Shown here piece by piece: positions 54,870 through 64,000 of a stretch of 64,000 bases of DNA. Location: the NCBI GenBank assembly GCA_032433765.1, contig JAVIAB010000124.1, forward strand, positions 73,891,746 through 73,955,745, given 5' to 3'. This DNA is from Megaustenia siamemsis (Eukaryota > Mollusca > Gastropoda > Stylommatophora > Ariophantidae). The position numbers and the translations under genes were made by a program. The notes beneath the pieces were generated by a model. It was not told where the DNA came from, did no database searches, and saw nothing but the letters and a program-made list of their open reading frames with translations. The first letter of the stretch is position 1; each line of letters opens with the position of its first letter.

Positions 54870-55260
54870 TTTCACTGTACTACTCAACTGAAAGTTCTAT
54901 TTGAAGGATTCTGCACCTGTGCATTAGTTTTTGTGCACCTGGCTGTGGTTTTTTTCAGTGAATCAGTCGTGTGAATACATTTTTTGTTGTTAAGTTGTTA
55001 TGCTACTACATCCATTGCTGCGAGAGTTGTTCTAAAACTGTTGTAGAATTTATTCAGTGGCTCACTATTTACAGCTCTCATGTAGATTGCTGTGCTAAAT
55101 CAACTGAAGGTTCAACTTTATGGATTCTGTATCAGTGCTATGGTATTCATACACCTGGCTGTGGTTCTTTCAATGTATAATGCATTGTGGGTACATCCAT
55201 TGTTGCCTTGAGTTGTGTATACCTCATCAAGATCAATGAGAATTTAGATTGTTAGATTAT
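54870..55260 (+). repeat. Diverged tandem duplication, about 215 bp apart
   Basis: 'actcaactgaaagttc...cacctggctgtggtt...gttgttaagttg' (54880-55006) recurs as 'aatcaactgaaggttc...cacctggctgtggtt...gttgccttgagttg' (55097-55216). Several substitutions and small indels separate the copies. An AT-rich intronic segment, no coding frame recognised. Confidence 0.55.
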
Positions 55261-55459
55261 CTAAAAACAAATGTTGCAACTTGTTAGTTTGTCTACGTGG
55301 GTTTCTAGTAGACCTTTATAAGATGTCTAAGAACTGTCTAACCACTCTTATATGTAAGTGCCACTTGTTAATGACGTTCTTGACTATCATCTCTGGTCAC
55401 CTTTGTAGTTGCCATGATAACTCTGTCTGTTACAATGTGGCTGATGATAGTGCCGTGAC

Positions 55460-56560
55460 ATACCTTGCCCGGTAACACTGTGAACTGGCCATCGGCGTCC
55501 CGTTCATCTGACGCTCTACTTCTGGGCCACTCTTAACAACCGTGGTCACTTCGACTTGATGAGCACACCGCCTGGCCTTCTGAACCTCTCCCACAGGAGT
55601 CAGGCTCCATGTACGTGGCCTGACTGTCTCCTGTTTGTAAGGAGTATCTGTGTTCGTTGTCTGCTAGCGGTCTTGCACTCCATGTTATGTTGCTTGGCCC
55701 GGGATCAGCTACTGCACAGCCTTCACCCTATGGTCACACGAGTCAAGAAGAACACATAACATAACTTGATTTATTTACACCAATGCTGAATATAACAATG
55801 TACTGAATATAATAATGTATTTACAAATGCTGGGTGGTATGGCTAACCGCCCCAGTCGATCCAGTAAGCTTACACTGTTTTTGGGCTCACTACTGTCTTT
55901 CACCCTGTACTCTGGTTACGACTTACTTTTAGCCCAACACTCTCATTACTAACGTTCTACTCTAACGCTTGCTTATATCTAGACTTGTGCGTACTATTCT
56001 CTTCTCTAGATCGGTGTATGAAATTTCCACTTAACGTTCAGTTATAAATGAACGGGTTATGCTCCTCCCGCTAACACAATCCGGTTGCCTATCGACTTGG
56101 TCATCTCCTCGCTAATACTATCTAAGACTTAGATTCTCCCATCTCCTAGCTACTAAGTTGTACTTTTATTCATCTCAGACTGGACTACTAACTTCTCCTA
56201 TTTGGGCTTCCCGTTGTGTTAACCTAGCCTTCCGACTTTTTCTCACTGGCCTCTATTTTTCCCTACACTGGCCTAAGTCCACATTTTCCAGCCAATCCCA
56301 CATACCTACGTCACCCCTCAACCAATCAAATCATTGTCCCCACATTAAGACAACTCACTCTAGTGTTTCTCATCGTTCACTTATCGCACAAGACCTTTCC
56401 CCAAACTCCACTCATTAACGTTAACTATCTCAAGCTACTCTCTCCACTCTCGGCAGTTCTCAAATCTCCCATTACCTACCATGGTTCTCCAATTGTTGTG
56501 ACCCTATACCCAACTACATCTATTTCCTTACATCCCTACATCTCCCAGCTACAAGTTGAC
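55460..56560. other. CT-skewed, GC-richer block of unknown nature
   Basis: The block is visibly rich in C and T on the plus strand and less AT-rich than its neighbours. Minus strand sequence around 55770 gives 'gtaaataaatcaag', an AATAAA-type signal, and 56500-56510 begins 'gtcacaacaattgg'. It could be a solo LTR in minus orientation of about 1 kb, or another repeat. No terminal repeats or TSD could be confirmed, and no domain is seen in the open frames. Confidence 0.25.
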
Positions 56561-56786
56561 TGCAGGATAATATTATACTTAAGGCTTGTCTTGCAAGTCA
56601 GAGATGAACAACATTTTTTATTATTTATCATTTTTGTTGTTACTTTCTTTATTTAAATAATTGTAGAATTTTTCTCCCAATATTCTTCAGCTTTGTTGTT
56701 CTCTGCCAACATGTTCTGTTCTTGCTATTCTTTTTTTCCCCATATCAATTTATGATGTCTAGTGTAGTAAATATTTTTATTTCTAG
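56561..56786 (+). other. Intron 10, right end
   Basis: AT-rich non-coding sequence ending in a good acceptor (TTTTTATTTCTAG). Confidence 0.5.
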
Positions 56787-57007
56787 CAAATGTTCCATGA
56801 AGGCAGCCTCATCCCTTCTTGTGAACAGTGGCTGGATCAAATGAAGATTCTAGCACAGCAACTCTTGAAACTGAGTAAAGATGAACAATCTCTTGACCAG
56901 CGCTATTGGAACCACCTGGACAGATGGAAAAAGTTAAGAATGATTGCTGATGATATCTTCCTGCAGTTGAAGCAGTTACCAGAACGTTGGAAGGAGTACA
57001 GTGAGAA
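56787..57007 (+). CDS. Host exon 11 (spectrin-repeat rod)
   Basis: Acceptor TTTTATTTCTAG, donor GAGAA|GTATGT, 73 codons plus 2 bases (phase 2). It encodes QMFHEGSLIPSCEQWLDQMK, then LDQRYWNHLDRWKKLRMIAD and DIFLQLKQLPERWKEYSEK. The W-rich helix and the LPERWKEY segment are among the strongest hints of a nesprin-type rod. An open frame runs 112 codons past the exon, so the exact donor is inferred from the GTATGT consensus. Confidence 0.88.
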
Positions 57008-57126
57008 GTATGTTCTGTCTTGTGTTTGTAAACCTTCCACCTTTGCTGCATTAGTGCGAAAACCCATTGTAATATTTTTTAATGTGATAATCCATTTCTT
57101 GTTTTCTCCTTTACATTCATGTATAT

Positions 57127-57400
57127 AGATCAAGAAGGTGAAACATATAAAGATATCAGAAGCAGGATAGCAAAAGTAGTAGTGAATTTTAAAAACCTGG
57201 ACAAAATATGGAAACCTAAAATACTAAGCAAGAAACCAAACTCATATTAAACTCAAATGTATTATCAACCTTTACACCTATGCACTTGAGAGCTAGAAAA
57301 CAACAAAAGTGATTATATAAAACTAAATGCTTTTGAAGACAAATGCCTAGGAAGTATACTCTGTGTACAATGGAATCAGTTCAAGACTAATATTCAAGAA
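57127..57400 (+). mobile_element. RTE-3-like C-terminal fragment
   Basis: Stop-ridden frames give DQEGETYKDIRSRIAKV, FKNLDKIWKPKILSKK and LNAFEDKCLGSILCVQWNQ, matching the C-terminal part of RTE-3 (DREGDTSKEIRIRIAKA; RSLEKLWKSKLIS; NAFENKCLRKILGIAWN). Short and decayed, about 120 bp into the last visible intron. Confidence 0.65.
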
Positions 57401-58441
57401 AAATGACAGGAAACTTTTGTGTTTGTAAAAAAAATCCTGTCACACACATGTTAAATTTTTCTCCTTAATTTTGTCAATTATTTTTTAATCTGTTATTCTT
57501 CTGAAGGTTAATAGCTCCAAAAGATTTGGATGAAAAGGTCAATTAACTCTTTCAGGACTATTACCCAACACAATGGTTCGATAAAAAGTGTTTATTTTTA
57601 ACCATTTACCAAAATGTCCTTCTTTGTGGAAAATTCTGAGGCAATATGGCTTACCATCAAAAATAATAAATATTATCAAAGGCATGTATAATGGCTACAC
57701 TTGTGCAGTTCGTACAAAGGAAGGACTGCGCTAATGTTTTCCAATAGAAACTGGGGTTAAACAAGGATGTATTTTGTCGCCCTTGTTATTTGGAATTGTT
57801 ATGGACTTCATAATTAAGAAATGCTGCACTGGTAACAAAGGCATAGAATGGATACATGGGACCCTTTTGAAGGACCTCTACTTTGCTGATGACATAGTCC
57901 TCATCAGCAGTTAGATAAAAATGATGCAGGAAAACACAACTGAACTATCATCAGTAGCCAGCAAAATTGGGCTTGAGATCAATCATGAAAAGACTAAAGT
58001 CATGAAAAGCTTAATTCCAACAGATGACAGAATATACATGGAAAACAAACCAGTGGAAGTGATAGATCACTTTATCTATCTTGGAAGTCACATTAATTGA
58101 GAGGCAGATGAGTAAAGAAATTAGAATCAGAATAGCTAAAGCAGCAATGTCTTTCAGAAGCCTTGAAAAGTTGTGGAAATCAAAACTCATCAGCACAAAC
58201 ACAAAACTTAGACTATTCAAATCAAATGTACTATCAATCCTACTGTATGCAGTAAACAGTACAACCTGTGGCTGCCTTGCAGGTAAGCTTGGGAGAGTAA
58301 AAGGCTAAGGGAGGGTACCCCGAAGTAAAACAACCCACTGCCTTGTCATTGAGACTTTTTAGTCAAAGGCTAGCAGAGCCAACCGTAAACAAACCGACAG
58401 AAGGCAACAGAAAACCACCGTCGTAATTTCTTTGTATAATT

Positions 58442-59330
58442 ATGAATCGCCACAACATTAGACATAACGACAACAACGTTAAGGTGGATTCCCATGGAAA
58501 ACCCTCGATCGGTAGGGGATATCATGTGCTACTGGTGATACCCAATCGTCATCAAGCTACTGTAAGCAAAATAAAGATTAAACAAACTCTAAAGATAGGC
58601 ACTTGGAATGTGAGAACACTCATGCAGAAGGGTAAACTAGAAAATATCATACAAGAAATGAAAAGAATGGGTTTACAATTACTGGGACTTTGCAAAATGA
58701 GATACACCGGATCAGGGGAGATATATTCTGATAAACATAAAATAATCTATTCTGAGGTACTGAACACCAAAGAGGAGTAGGTAACATCTTGGATGCAGAA
58801 AGAGCAAGAACAGTGAAAGGCTTTTACCCAATATCTGACAGAGTCCTTTTAGTGAAATTGAATGGAAAGCCAATAGACATAAATCTTATACAAGTTTATG
58901 CACCAACAGCAGACAGTCTAGTGGAAACAATTGATAAATTTTACGAGTTAAATGAGGCACTTCATAAATGCAAACCACATGAAAACACCATAGTTCTAGG
59001 GGATTTTAACACAAAAGTAGAAAGGAAAGAGTTGAGGAAGTAGTTGGTCATTATGGCTTAGGCGAGAGGAATGAAAGAGGTGAGAAACTTATTGACTGGG
59101 CAAGAACACACAACATGATGATAGGAAACACCTGGTTTAAGCAACATCCAAGACGTCTATGGACATGGAAAAGCTCTGGGGACAACGTATGTAATCAAAT
59201 TGATTATATAATGATAAGCAATATATTTAGAAACAGTCTGGTGTGTGTGAAAACTAGACCAGGGGCAGATTGCAATAATGATCATGTACCAGTTGTGGGA
59301 AAGTTTAGAGTAAAATTAAAAACAACAAAA
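58442..59330 (+). pseudogene. RTE-2 APE-type endonuclease
   Basis: Three frames encode GTWNVRTLMQKGKLENIIQE (Asn motif), LLGLCKMRYTGSGEIYS, LIQVYAPTADSLVETIDKFY (Tyr), IVLGDFNTKVERKELRK (GDFN motif), CNQIDYIMISNIFRNSL (Asp) and GADCNNDHVPVVGKF (DH). In active relatives the second motif reads SETRW; here it reads CKMRY, so the catalytic Glu is lost. It would nick the target strand for priming. Confidence 0.85.
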
Positions 59331-59795
59331 CAAGCCTCAGTTAACATCAAGTTAAATTTAGATTTACTAAAATCAGACAAGAAGCTGCAAGACAAATATA
59401 AAATCACAATTCAGAACCGGTACAATGCAATAGAGAAGATACAAAGCATTGATGAACAGTGGGAAATGCTAAAAGAGTCAATGCAACAAACATCAAAAGA
59501 GTTCATACCACCAGTGAGGACAAATTCAAGAAAGAAATGGATGACAGATGATATTTTGCAGCTAATGGATACAAGAAGAAGAAATAAAGAAAATAAAGAT
59601 GAGTATAAGAGATTAAATAAAGAAATTTTAGTAAAATGCAATGAAGCAAAAGAAGCATGGCTAAAAGAGAGATGCAAAGAGATCGAATTGCAACAAAAAG
59701 GAGATGCTAAAGCTATATAGAAACAAATTGAGGAATTAACAGGAAGAAAAACGCAATCAAAAACTGGATGTTTAAGATCAAAGAAAGGAGAACTG

Positions 59796-61402
59796 TTGAT
59801 TGATCAAGAAAACATAAGGGAACGATGGACAGAATACATTAAGGATCTTTATAATGATGAACGAACGGAGGTAAATAATAAGGATAATGGAGAAGGACCA
59901 GAAATACTCATAGAAGAAGTGGAAGACGCCTTGCACAATATAAATGCAGGCAAAGCTCCTGGACCAGATAATATAACTAAAGAAGAGATTGAAGCCATGG
60001 GTGATTTTGGAATAGAAATAATAACAAAAATATTGAATGATATCTACAACAGCGGATATATACCAGACGACATGCTCAAATCAATATTCATAGCCCTACC
60101 AAAGAAATCGGGTGCGATTGAATGCGATGATCATCGCACAATAAGCCTTATGAGTCATATGACTAAGATATTACTCAGAATCTTCATGCGAAGAGTGCGA
60201 AACAAAATCAGTCCAGAAATTAGCGATGAACAGTGTGGTTTTGTTAGAGATAAAGGAACAAGCAATGCCATTTATATCATAAGATTTTTGTAGAAAGAGC
60301 CATAGAGGTGAAAACAGATCTATACCTATGTTTCATATATTACACCAAGGCATTTGACAAAGTAAAGCACCAAGAAATAATCAACATTTTAGAAAGCATA
60401 AACATAGACAGCAAAGATCTAAGAATAATAAAGAACATGTACTGGCAACAAACAGCGGCCATAAGAACTGGAAACCAATTGGGAATGTTTCAACAAATAA
60501 AACAGGGTGTTAGACAAGGTTGTGTGCTGTCACCAGATTTGTTTAATATTTATAGTGAGATTATTTTAAGATCCATAAGGGGCATGCCTGGAATAACAAT
60601 TGGAGGTCATAATATAAATAATCTAAGGTATGCTGATGATACAGTATTAATTGCTAAGAGTGAAAATGAGTTACAAGAAATGTTGGACATTATAGTGAAA
60701 GAAAGCAAAAATAAAGGACTCAGCCTTAATAGCAAAAAGACAGAGGTAATGGTAACAACAAAGAAAAAGACATCACCTCAGTGCAAAATAAAGACAAGTG
60801 GAACAATATTAAAACAGGTAAATGAATTTAAATATTTGGGAACTTTGTTAACCTCAGACGGAAGATGTACAAAAGAGGTGAGATGCAGAATGGCTCAGGA
60901 AAAAGCAGCTTTCCAAAAAATGAGGAAGATATTGTGCAATCCATTTTTGACAATAGAAACAAGAAAAATAGTTCTTAAATGTTATGTAAAGCCAGTCTTA
61001 GCATGTAGATGTGAATCATTGACAATAGGACAACAGACAAGAAAATCACTGGAGTCTGTAGAAATGTGGTTTTACAGAAGAATGTTGAGAATACCATGGA
61101 CAGCTAAGAAGAGTAATGAAGAGGTTCTGAGAGAAGTCAAAGCAAAAAGAGAGCTAATTTCCAATGTTAGGAAGAGACAATCATCATTTTTTGGCCATGT
61201 AATGAGAAGAGAACAACTTGAATATATTGTAACAACTGGAAAAATTGAGGGACGAAGAGATAGAGGGAAGCAAAGAGAAAAAATAACAGACAGCTTAAGA
61301 GAATGGCTTGGCAGAAGGTCAACAACAGAAATGATAAATAGCTGCCGAGATCGAAAGTTGTGGCGAGACATGATCACCTACGCCGCTAGGCCCGGTACTT
61401 GA
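59796..61402 (+). pseudogene. RTE-2 reverse transcriptase and C-terminal domain
   Basis: Two overlapping frames. 59796-60293: [60 protein letters not shown]. 60308-61402 (364 codons): [100 protein letters not shown] and a basic [20 protein letters not shown] is intact. Frame split by a 1-base shift near 60295. Confidence 0.9.
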
Positions 61403-62051
61403 TGATGATGAACCCTTACTTATGCATGTGAGAGCTGGAAAACAACAAGAGACATAGAAACAAAGTTTAACGCATTCGAAAATAAATGTCTAAACTAAAT
61501 ACTTGGCATAGCGTAGAACAAATTCAAAACAAACGAAGAAATTAGAGAAATCGCCAATCAACCACTAATATCTTCAGTAATAAAGAAAAGACGATGGTCA
61601 TATGTTGGACATGTGATGAGGGCGAGATAATAACCGAATAGCAAAGCAAGCCGTCATGTGGGAAACAACAGGTAAGAAGGAAGGAGACTAACCCAGAGAG
61701 ACACTGAAAAGAACATTGATCAGAAAGGCAAGAGCAGCAGGGATCGGCTCCCTCAAGGAGATAGATTTGCTTGCACAGAACAGAGACAAATGGCGAGATT
61801 TGATAAAAGATCTTTACAAGGATTGAAAACTGCAAGAATAAAAACTTAGATAAGAGAAAGAGTAACCGAGTCTATGCTCTATGGGCCGGCTACGGCTCGG
61901 AAAGTCAATAGATGGATGGGTGGGTGGGTGGATTTTATTTCAACCAATACATGATTTCTTGATGTAGGAGATTTCTCACTAGAACTTCCTGTTGATACCT
62001 CGTGATTTCAGAGTTTGAACGTTAGAAAATTGTTAATTTATATTCATTGTT

Positions 62052-62165
62052 GTTCAATCTGCACCATCAAAGCAAGAGACAGAAAGGAAGAGAGTGTATT
62101 GGCGCTCCATGATGGCCAACCCTCGATGCCGAGACGGCACTCAATGATGATGATGTTGATGATGA
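62052..62165 (+). mobile_element. RTE-1 3' end stub inside piggyBac-like element 2
   Basis: 10-bp TSD ATTCATTGTT (62042-62051 and 62166-62175). The 114-bp insert matches the RTE-1 terminus ('ctgcaccatcaaagcaagaga...ggcactcaatgatgatgatg') and ends in (GAT)n/TGATGATGA. It landed 25 bp before the transposase ATG. Confidence 0.85.
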
Positions 62166-62199
62166 ATTCATTGTTTATTTCTCAAATTTCTGTCACATA

Positions 62200-62520
62200 A
62201 TGGCCATGCCCACTGCTGGTACTTCTTGCAATCAACCAAAACGATATAGTGTAGAACAGGCTATGTTCAAAACCTTGTTATTGAGTGATTCAGAAATAGA
62301 GAATTCATTGTATTTAGACTCGGACAATAATTTTGTTCTTGTGATAGTGGTGATAGTCGTAATATTTGTAATAGTCATGCTTAAAAACAAAGGCTTAGGT
62401 TTAGCTAGTGAATATCTCTATTCCAGCATTATCAGTGCCTCAGAGGAATCGAGTGATAGTGATTCTGATAACGAAATTGGTACTTTAGGGCACATCACAA
62501 AAATGAGTCCAGTTGTGTAA
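62200..62520 (+). pseudogene. piggyBac-like transposase N-terminal remnant
   Basis: 106 codons starting at an ATG: SCNQPKRYSVEQAMFKTLLL, SDSEIENSLYLDSDNN, then a hydrophobic run VLVIVVIVVIFVIVMLKNKG, and IISASEESSDSDSDNEIG. The start resembles the acidic N-terminus of piggyBac transposases. In another frame the hydrophobic run reads CDSGDSRNICNSHA, i.e. acidic and serine-rich, suggesting two compensating frameshifts at about 62330 and 62380. The frame ends at TAA without the DDE core. Confidence 0.6.
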
Positions 62521-63007
62521 AGAAAAATAATAAACTTGACTTTTAAATAATATTGTTGTGACGTAACATAAATTTGTCATAATTTTCATTCTGGGATCAT
62601 TTACAAAAATGTGCATAATTTCGTTATTTGTGGACATAAATTCATAAAATAAACTGTATTTTGGGGGGATTTGGATTATGTTGTGTAATATTTCATGACA
62701 AATGGATAGCAATACTTCTAACCAATGAAAAAGGTAAGTGAATTACAATATTTTGAATTAAAAATTAACTTCCTTGAATATTTTATATTTAAAAAATATA
62801 TTTATTCCTCCAAATAATCACAAATCATAAATATATTGTTATTTTAATTTTCTGTATCCATTTCCCTTTCCAGTTATGTATAACACATACCACATTTATC
62901 TAAATTATTGTGTGAAGTATTCAAATGCAAAAATGTATATGGTGAAATTTTTTGAAGCAGGAAAATTAATCTGATCCAAACCTAAAAATAACGTCTTTCC
63001 TGTTCTG
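62521..63007 (+). other. piggyBac-like element 2, right non-coding part
   Basis: AT-rich, no coding content. It ends at the right terminal repeat at 63008-63019. Confidence 0.5.
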
Positions 63008-63164
63008 GTCCTGAAAGAGTTAAGAATATTATTTCTCCGAATTATGCCTGGTTTTCTCTGAGTAGTAAATTTTACAAAAGTTCCATAATAACATAATTCA
63101 CAGTGAAGTATCATAATCTGTGATTAAATAAATGAAATTAAGAAGAAAACAAATTGAGTTATTT

Positions 63165-64000
63165 GCGGGTCATCATCACTGTGCTCCGAACATGTCCATA
63201 GATGCTCAGATTCCCTCCTCAGCAAGTCTCACAGTGTCCAGTGACTGACGACTCCAATTCTGTATTGGTTGATTAGTCATCTTACACACCCACTAAGTTT
63301 CTCATTTCTGTCTGTGCCCCTCTTAACTCTCATCTCTTTCATCCGAAGGAGTGACATGGACTCATGGTTGTCGAAGTAGTTTGTCCTTCCCACTTCCCGG
63401 AGGGCATTGATGATGTCCGCCTGATCCATTGGTTGACCGTCCTCAACAATAGCACAACTAGCCAACCTGTCCGCTCTTTCATTTCCCCGTACTCCCGCAC
63501 GTACGTCCAGGGATGTAGACAAAGGTGGCCATATATATTTTTAACTGCTACAATGACTCTACCCATTGCATATGTCATGAGTCCGCCTCCACTTTTCATA
63601 TCATGCACATCAAATCACTCATTATACAGGCATGGGTGTAGTCTTGTGACTCTAACCATTTGAATGCCTTGGTCACTGCCATCACCTCCATCGTCATGCT
63701 ACTCGTGGTCATAAGGTATGCACCATTGTCTTCTTTGACTATTCTGCCTGCCGAGCGGGCTGTAAATGCCCATGCACTCCTTTCGTGTCGTTTTACGGAT
63801 CTGTATGTATAGATGACTGCATCTTTCTCATCGGTGTTATCCCAGATGAGACCATTGACCTCTGCATTGACCGTGACTGAGTTCTGTCCACCCTGTCCCT
63901 GGTCACCTCATCAGCTCCCATTCATACCACCGGTGTTTCCACATTAACAATATGATTGCTAAGGGAGAACCATGCAACTGATGCTTTATTAGGATTAACC
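63165..64000 (-). mobile_element. NLR-B copy 4 (minus), running off the window
   Basis: 3' end at about 63165 ('gagttatttgcgggtcatcatc', as at 16370). Minus-strand residues: GVRGNERADRLASCAIVEDG (RNase H end), ADIINALREVGR, MKEMRVKRGTDRNEKLSG, and from about 63850 down the RNase H start (EKDAVIYT). The piece beyond 63890 jumps to RT thumb sequence (NRLIPSKASVAWFS-like), so a deletion relative to copy 2 is present. Continues beyond 64000. Confidence 0.85.

Larger units (their letters stand above)
496..57007 (+). other. Host gene: spectrin-repeat rod protein, nesprin-like (11 exons)
   Basis: Eleven exons with GT/AG boundaries join into one open frame of about 675 codons (2025 nt): phase 1 at the first intron, phase 0 at the next nine, phase 2 at the last donor. 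The product is a run of roughly six three-helix spectrin repeats with spaced tryptophans (EEWL, QGWL, KEWE, ERWE, EQWL). Exon junctions recur at equivalent repeat positions: TKN|DFF, NHK|AFF, KHK|IFF and KHK|QMF mark one point, and QKE|TIM, RFQ|DVV and RWE|HVH mark another. The divergent repeats and an LPERWKEY-like segment suggest a nesprin/MSP-300 type linker that ties the nucleus to actin. Dystonin/MACF or another rod protein is possible. N-terminal CH domains and C-terminus lie outside the window. Spectrin-repeat identity is much surer than the nesprin assignment. Confidence 0.75.
58251..61410 (+). mobile_element. RTE-2 copy 1: near full-length RTE-type LINE
   Basis: The only copy in the window with a 5' untranslated region, endonuclease, RT and 3' end in order. 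It is flanked by an imperfect TSD (AATCCTACTGTATGC at 58236-58250 and AACCCTTACTTATGC at 61411-61425). The endonuclease spans about 58440-59330, RT and C-terminus 59796-61402, and the (GAT)n terminus 61403-61410. At least four stops/frameshifts (after 58780, 59043, 59720 and 60293) break the frame, so it is inactive but quite recent. Confidence 0.9.
57621..61925 (+). mobile_element. RTE-3 copy 3 (plus), split by full-size RTE-2
   Basis: The left part (57621-58250) has SLWKILRQYGLPSKIINIIK, GVKQGCILSPLLFGIVMDFI, YFADDIVLISS-like residues and EVIDHFIYLGSH with stops. The right part (61411-61925) resumes with TYACESWKTTRDIETK and RRWSYVGHVMR, ending 'ggaaagtcaatagatggatgggtggg', a degraded GATA tail. 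5' truncated. The split point coincides with YACESW in RTE-3. Confidence 0.85.
57547..63019 (+). mobile_element. piggyBac-like element 2, TTAA-flanked, with nested LINEs
   Basis: TTAA at 57543-57546 is followed by CTCTTTCAGGAC; the exact inverse GTCCTGAAAGAG at 63008-63019 is followed by TTAA at 63020-63023. These are piggyBac-type termini (TTAA target, CCCTTT-like ends) with a 12-bp inverted repeat. Inside remain only an N-terminal acidic frame (62200-62520) and non-coding parts. Most of the interval is nested RTE-3 (57621-61925) and RTE-2 (58251-61410) plus an RTE-1 stub. The transposase core is absent, so this element was non-autonomous or internally deleted. Confidence 0.7.

Noticed and set aside
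1..64000. tRNA genes at the B-box matches (2179, 20948, 21034, 45355, 45857, 47090)
   Set aside because: These heads are embedded in repeats with SINE or TLF bodies, and cloverleaf arms other than the T-arm are degraded, so they are not functional tRNA genes.

Overview
The window is a stretch of an invertebrate animal genome: AT-rich, with GT/AG introns and very high density of interspersed repeats. Eleven short + strand exons (496 to 57007) keep a single reading frame across all ten introns and encode about 675 residues of helical spectrin-repeat rod. The sequence style, with 'ERW' and 'HK|xFF' repeat signatures and an 'LPERWKEY' segment, resembles the nesprin/MSP-300 family (giant nuclear-envelope/actin linkers), but neither the CH-domain start nor the KASH end lies in the window. 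The species cannot be named from sequence alone. The mix of RTE-type LINEs, Nimb/I-like LINEs with RNase H, Penelope-like elements, tRNA-SINEs and long (TA)n tracts is compatible with a mollusc or another lophotrochozoan (inference).

Layout: exon 1 (496-695); a 14.9 kb intron holding a minisatellite, LINE RTE-5 (with a SINE and LINE NLR-A nested in it), LINE NLR-B copy 1, and LINE RTE-4 with a Penelope-like element nested in it; exon 2 (15579-15784); NLR-B copy 2; exon 3 (19669-19986); a 10.5 kb intron with SINEs, a nearly intact IS630-Tc1-mariner-type DNA transposon with unusual DD83E spacing (21453-23832), a hAT-like remnant, NLR-B and RTE-1; exons 4 and 5 (30500-31681) separated by a second minisatellite; RTE-3, a 2 kb fold-back Penelope-like element and a piggyBac remnant; exons 6 and 7; exons 8 and 9; a decayed RTE carrying a fold-back tRNA-like element; exon 10; nested RTE-1/RTE-2/RTE-3; exon 11 (56787-57007); then a TTAA-flanked piggyBac-like element stuffed with RTE-3 and a near full-length RTE-2; finally another NLR-B copy running off the right edge.

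Apart from the host exons, essentially all coding sequence comes from transposable elements, and nearly all of it is broken. Target-site duplications (TSDs) let much of the nesting be read directly. The most interesting signal is a tRNA-like, tandem and head-to-head inverted element family (5117-5704 and 44691-46017). Its insertions have 14-bp TSDs, the same length as the two Penelope-like insertions here and unlike the more variable RTE TSDs, and it shares the Penelope-style inverted architecture. I infer that it is a non-autonomous family mobilised by the Penelope-like machinery. Element family names (RTE-1 to RTE-5, NLR-A, NLR-B, TLF, SINE-1 to SINE-3) are local labels used only in this annotation.
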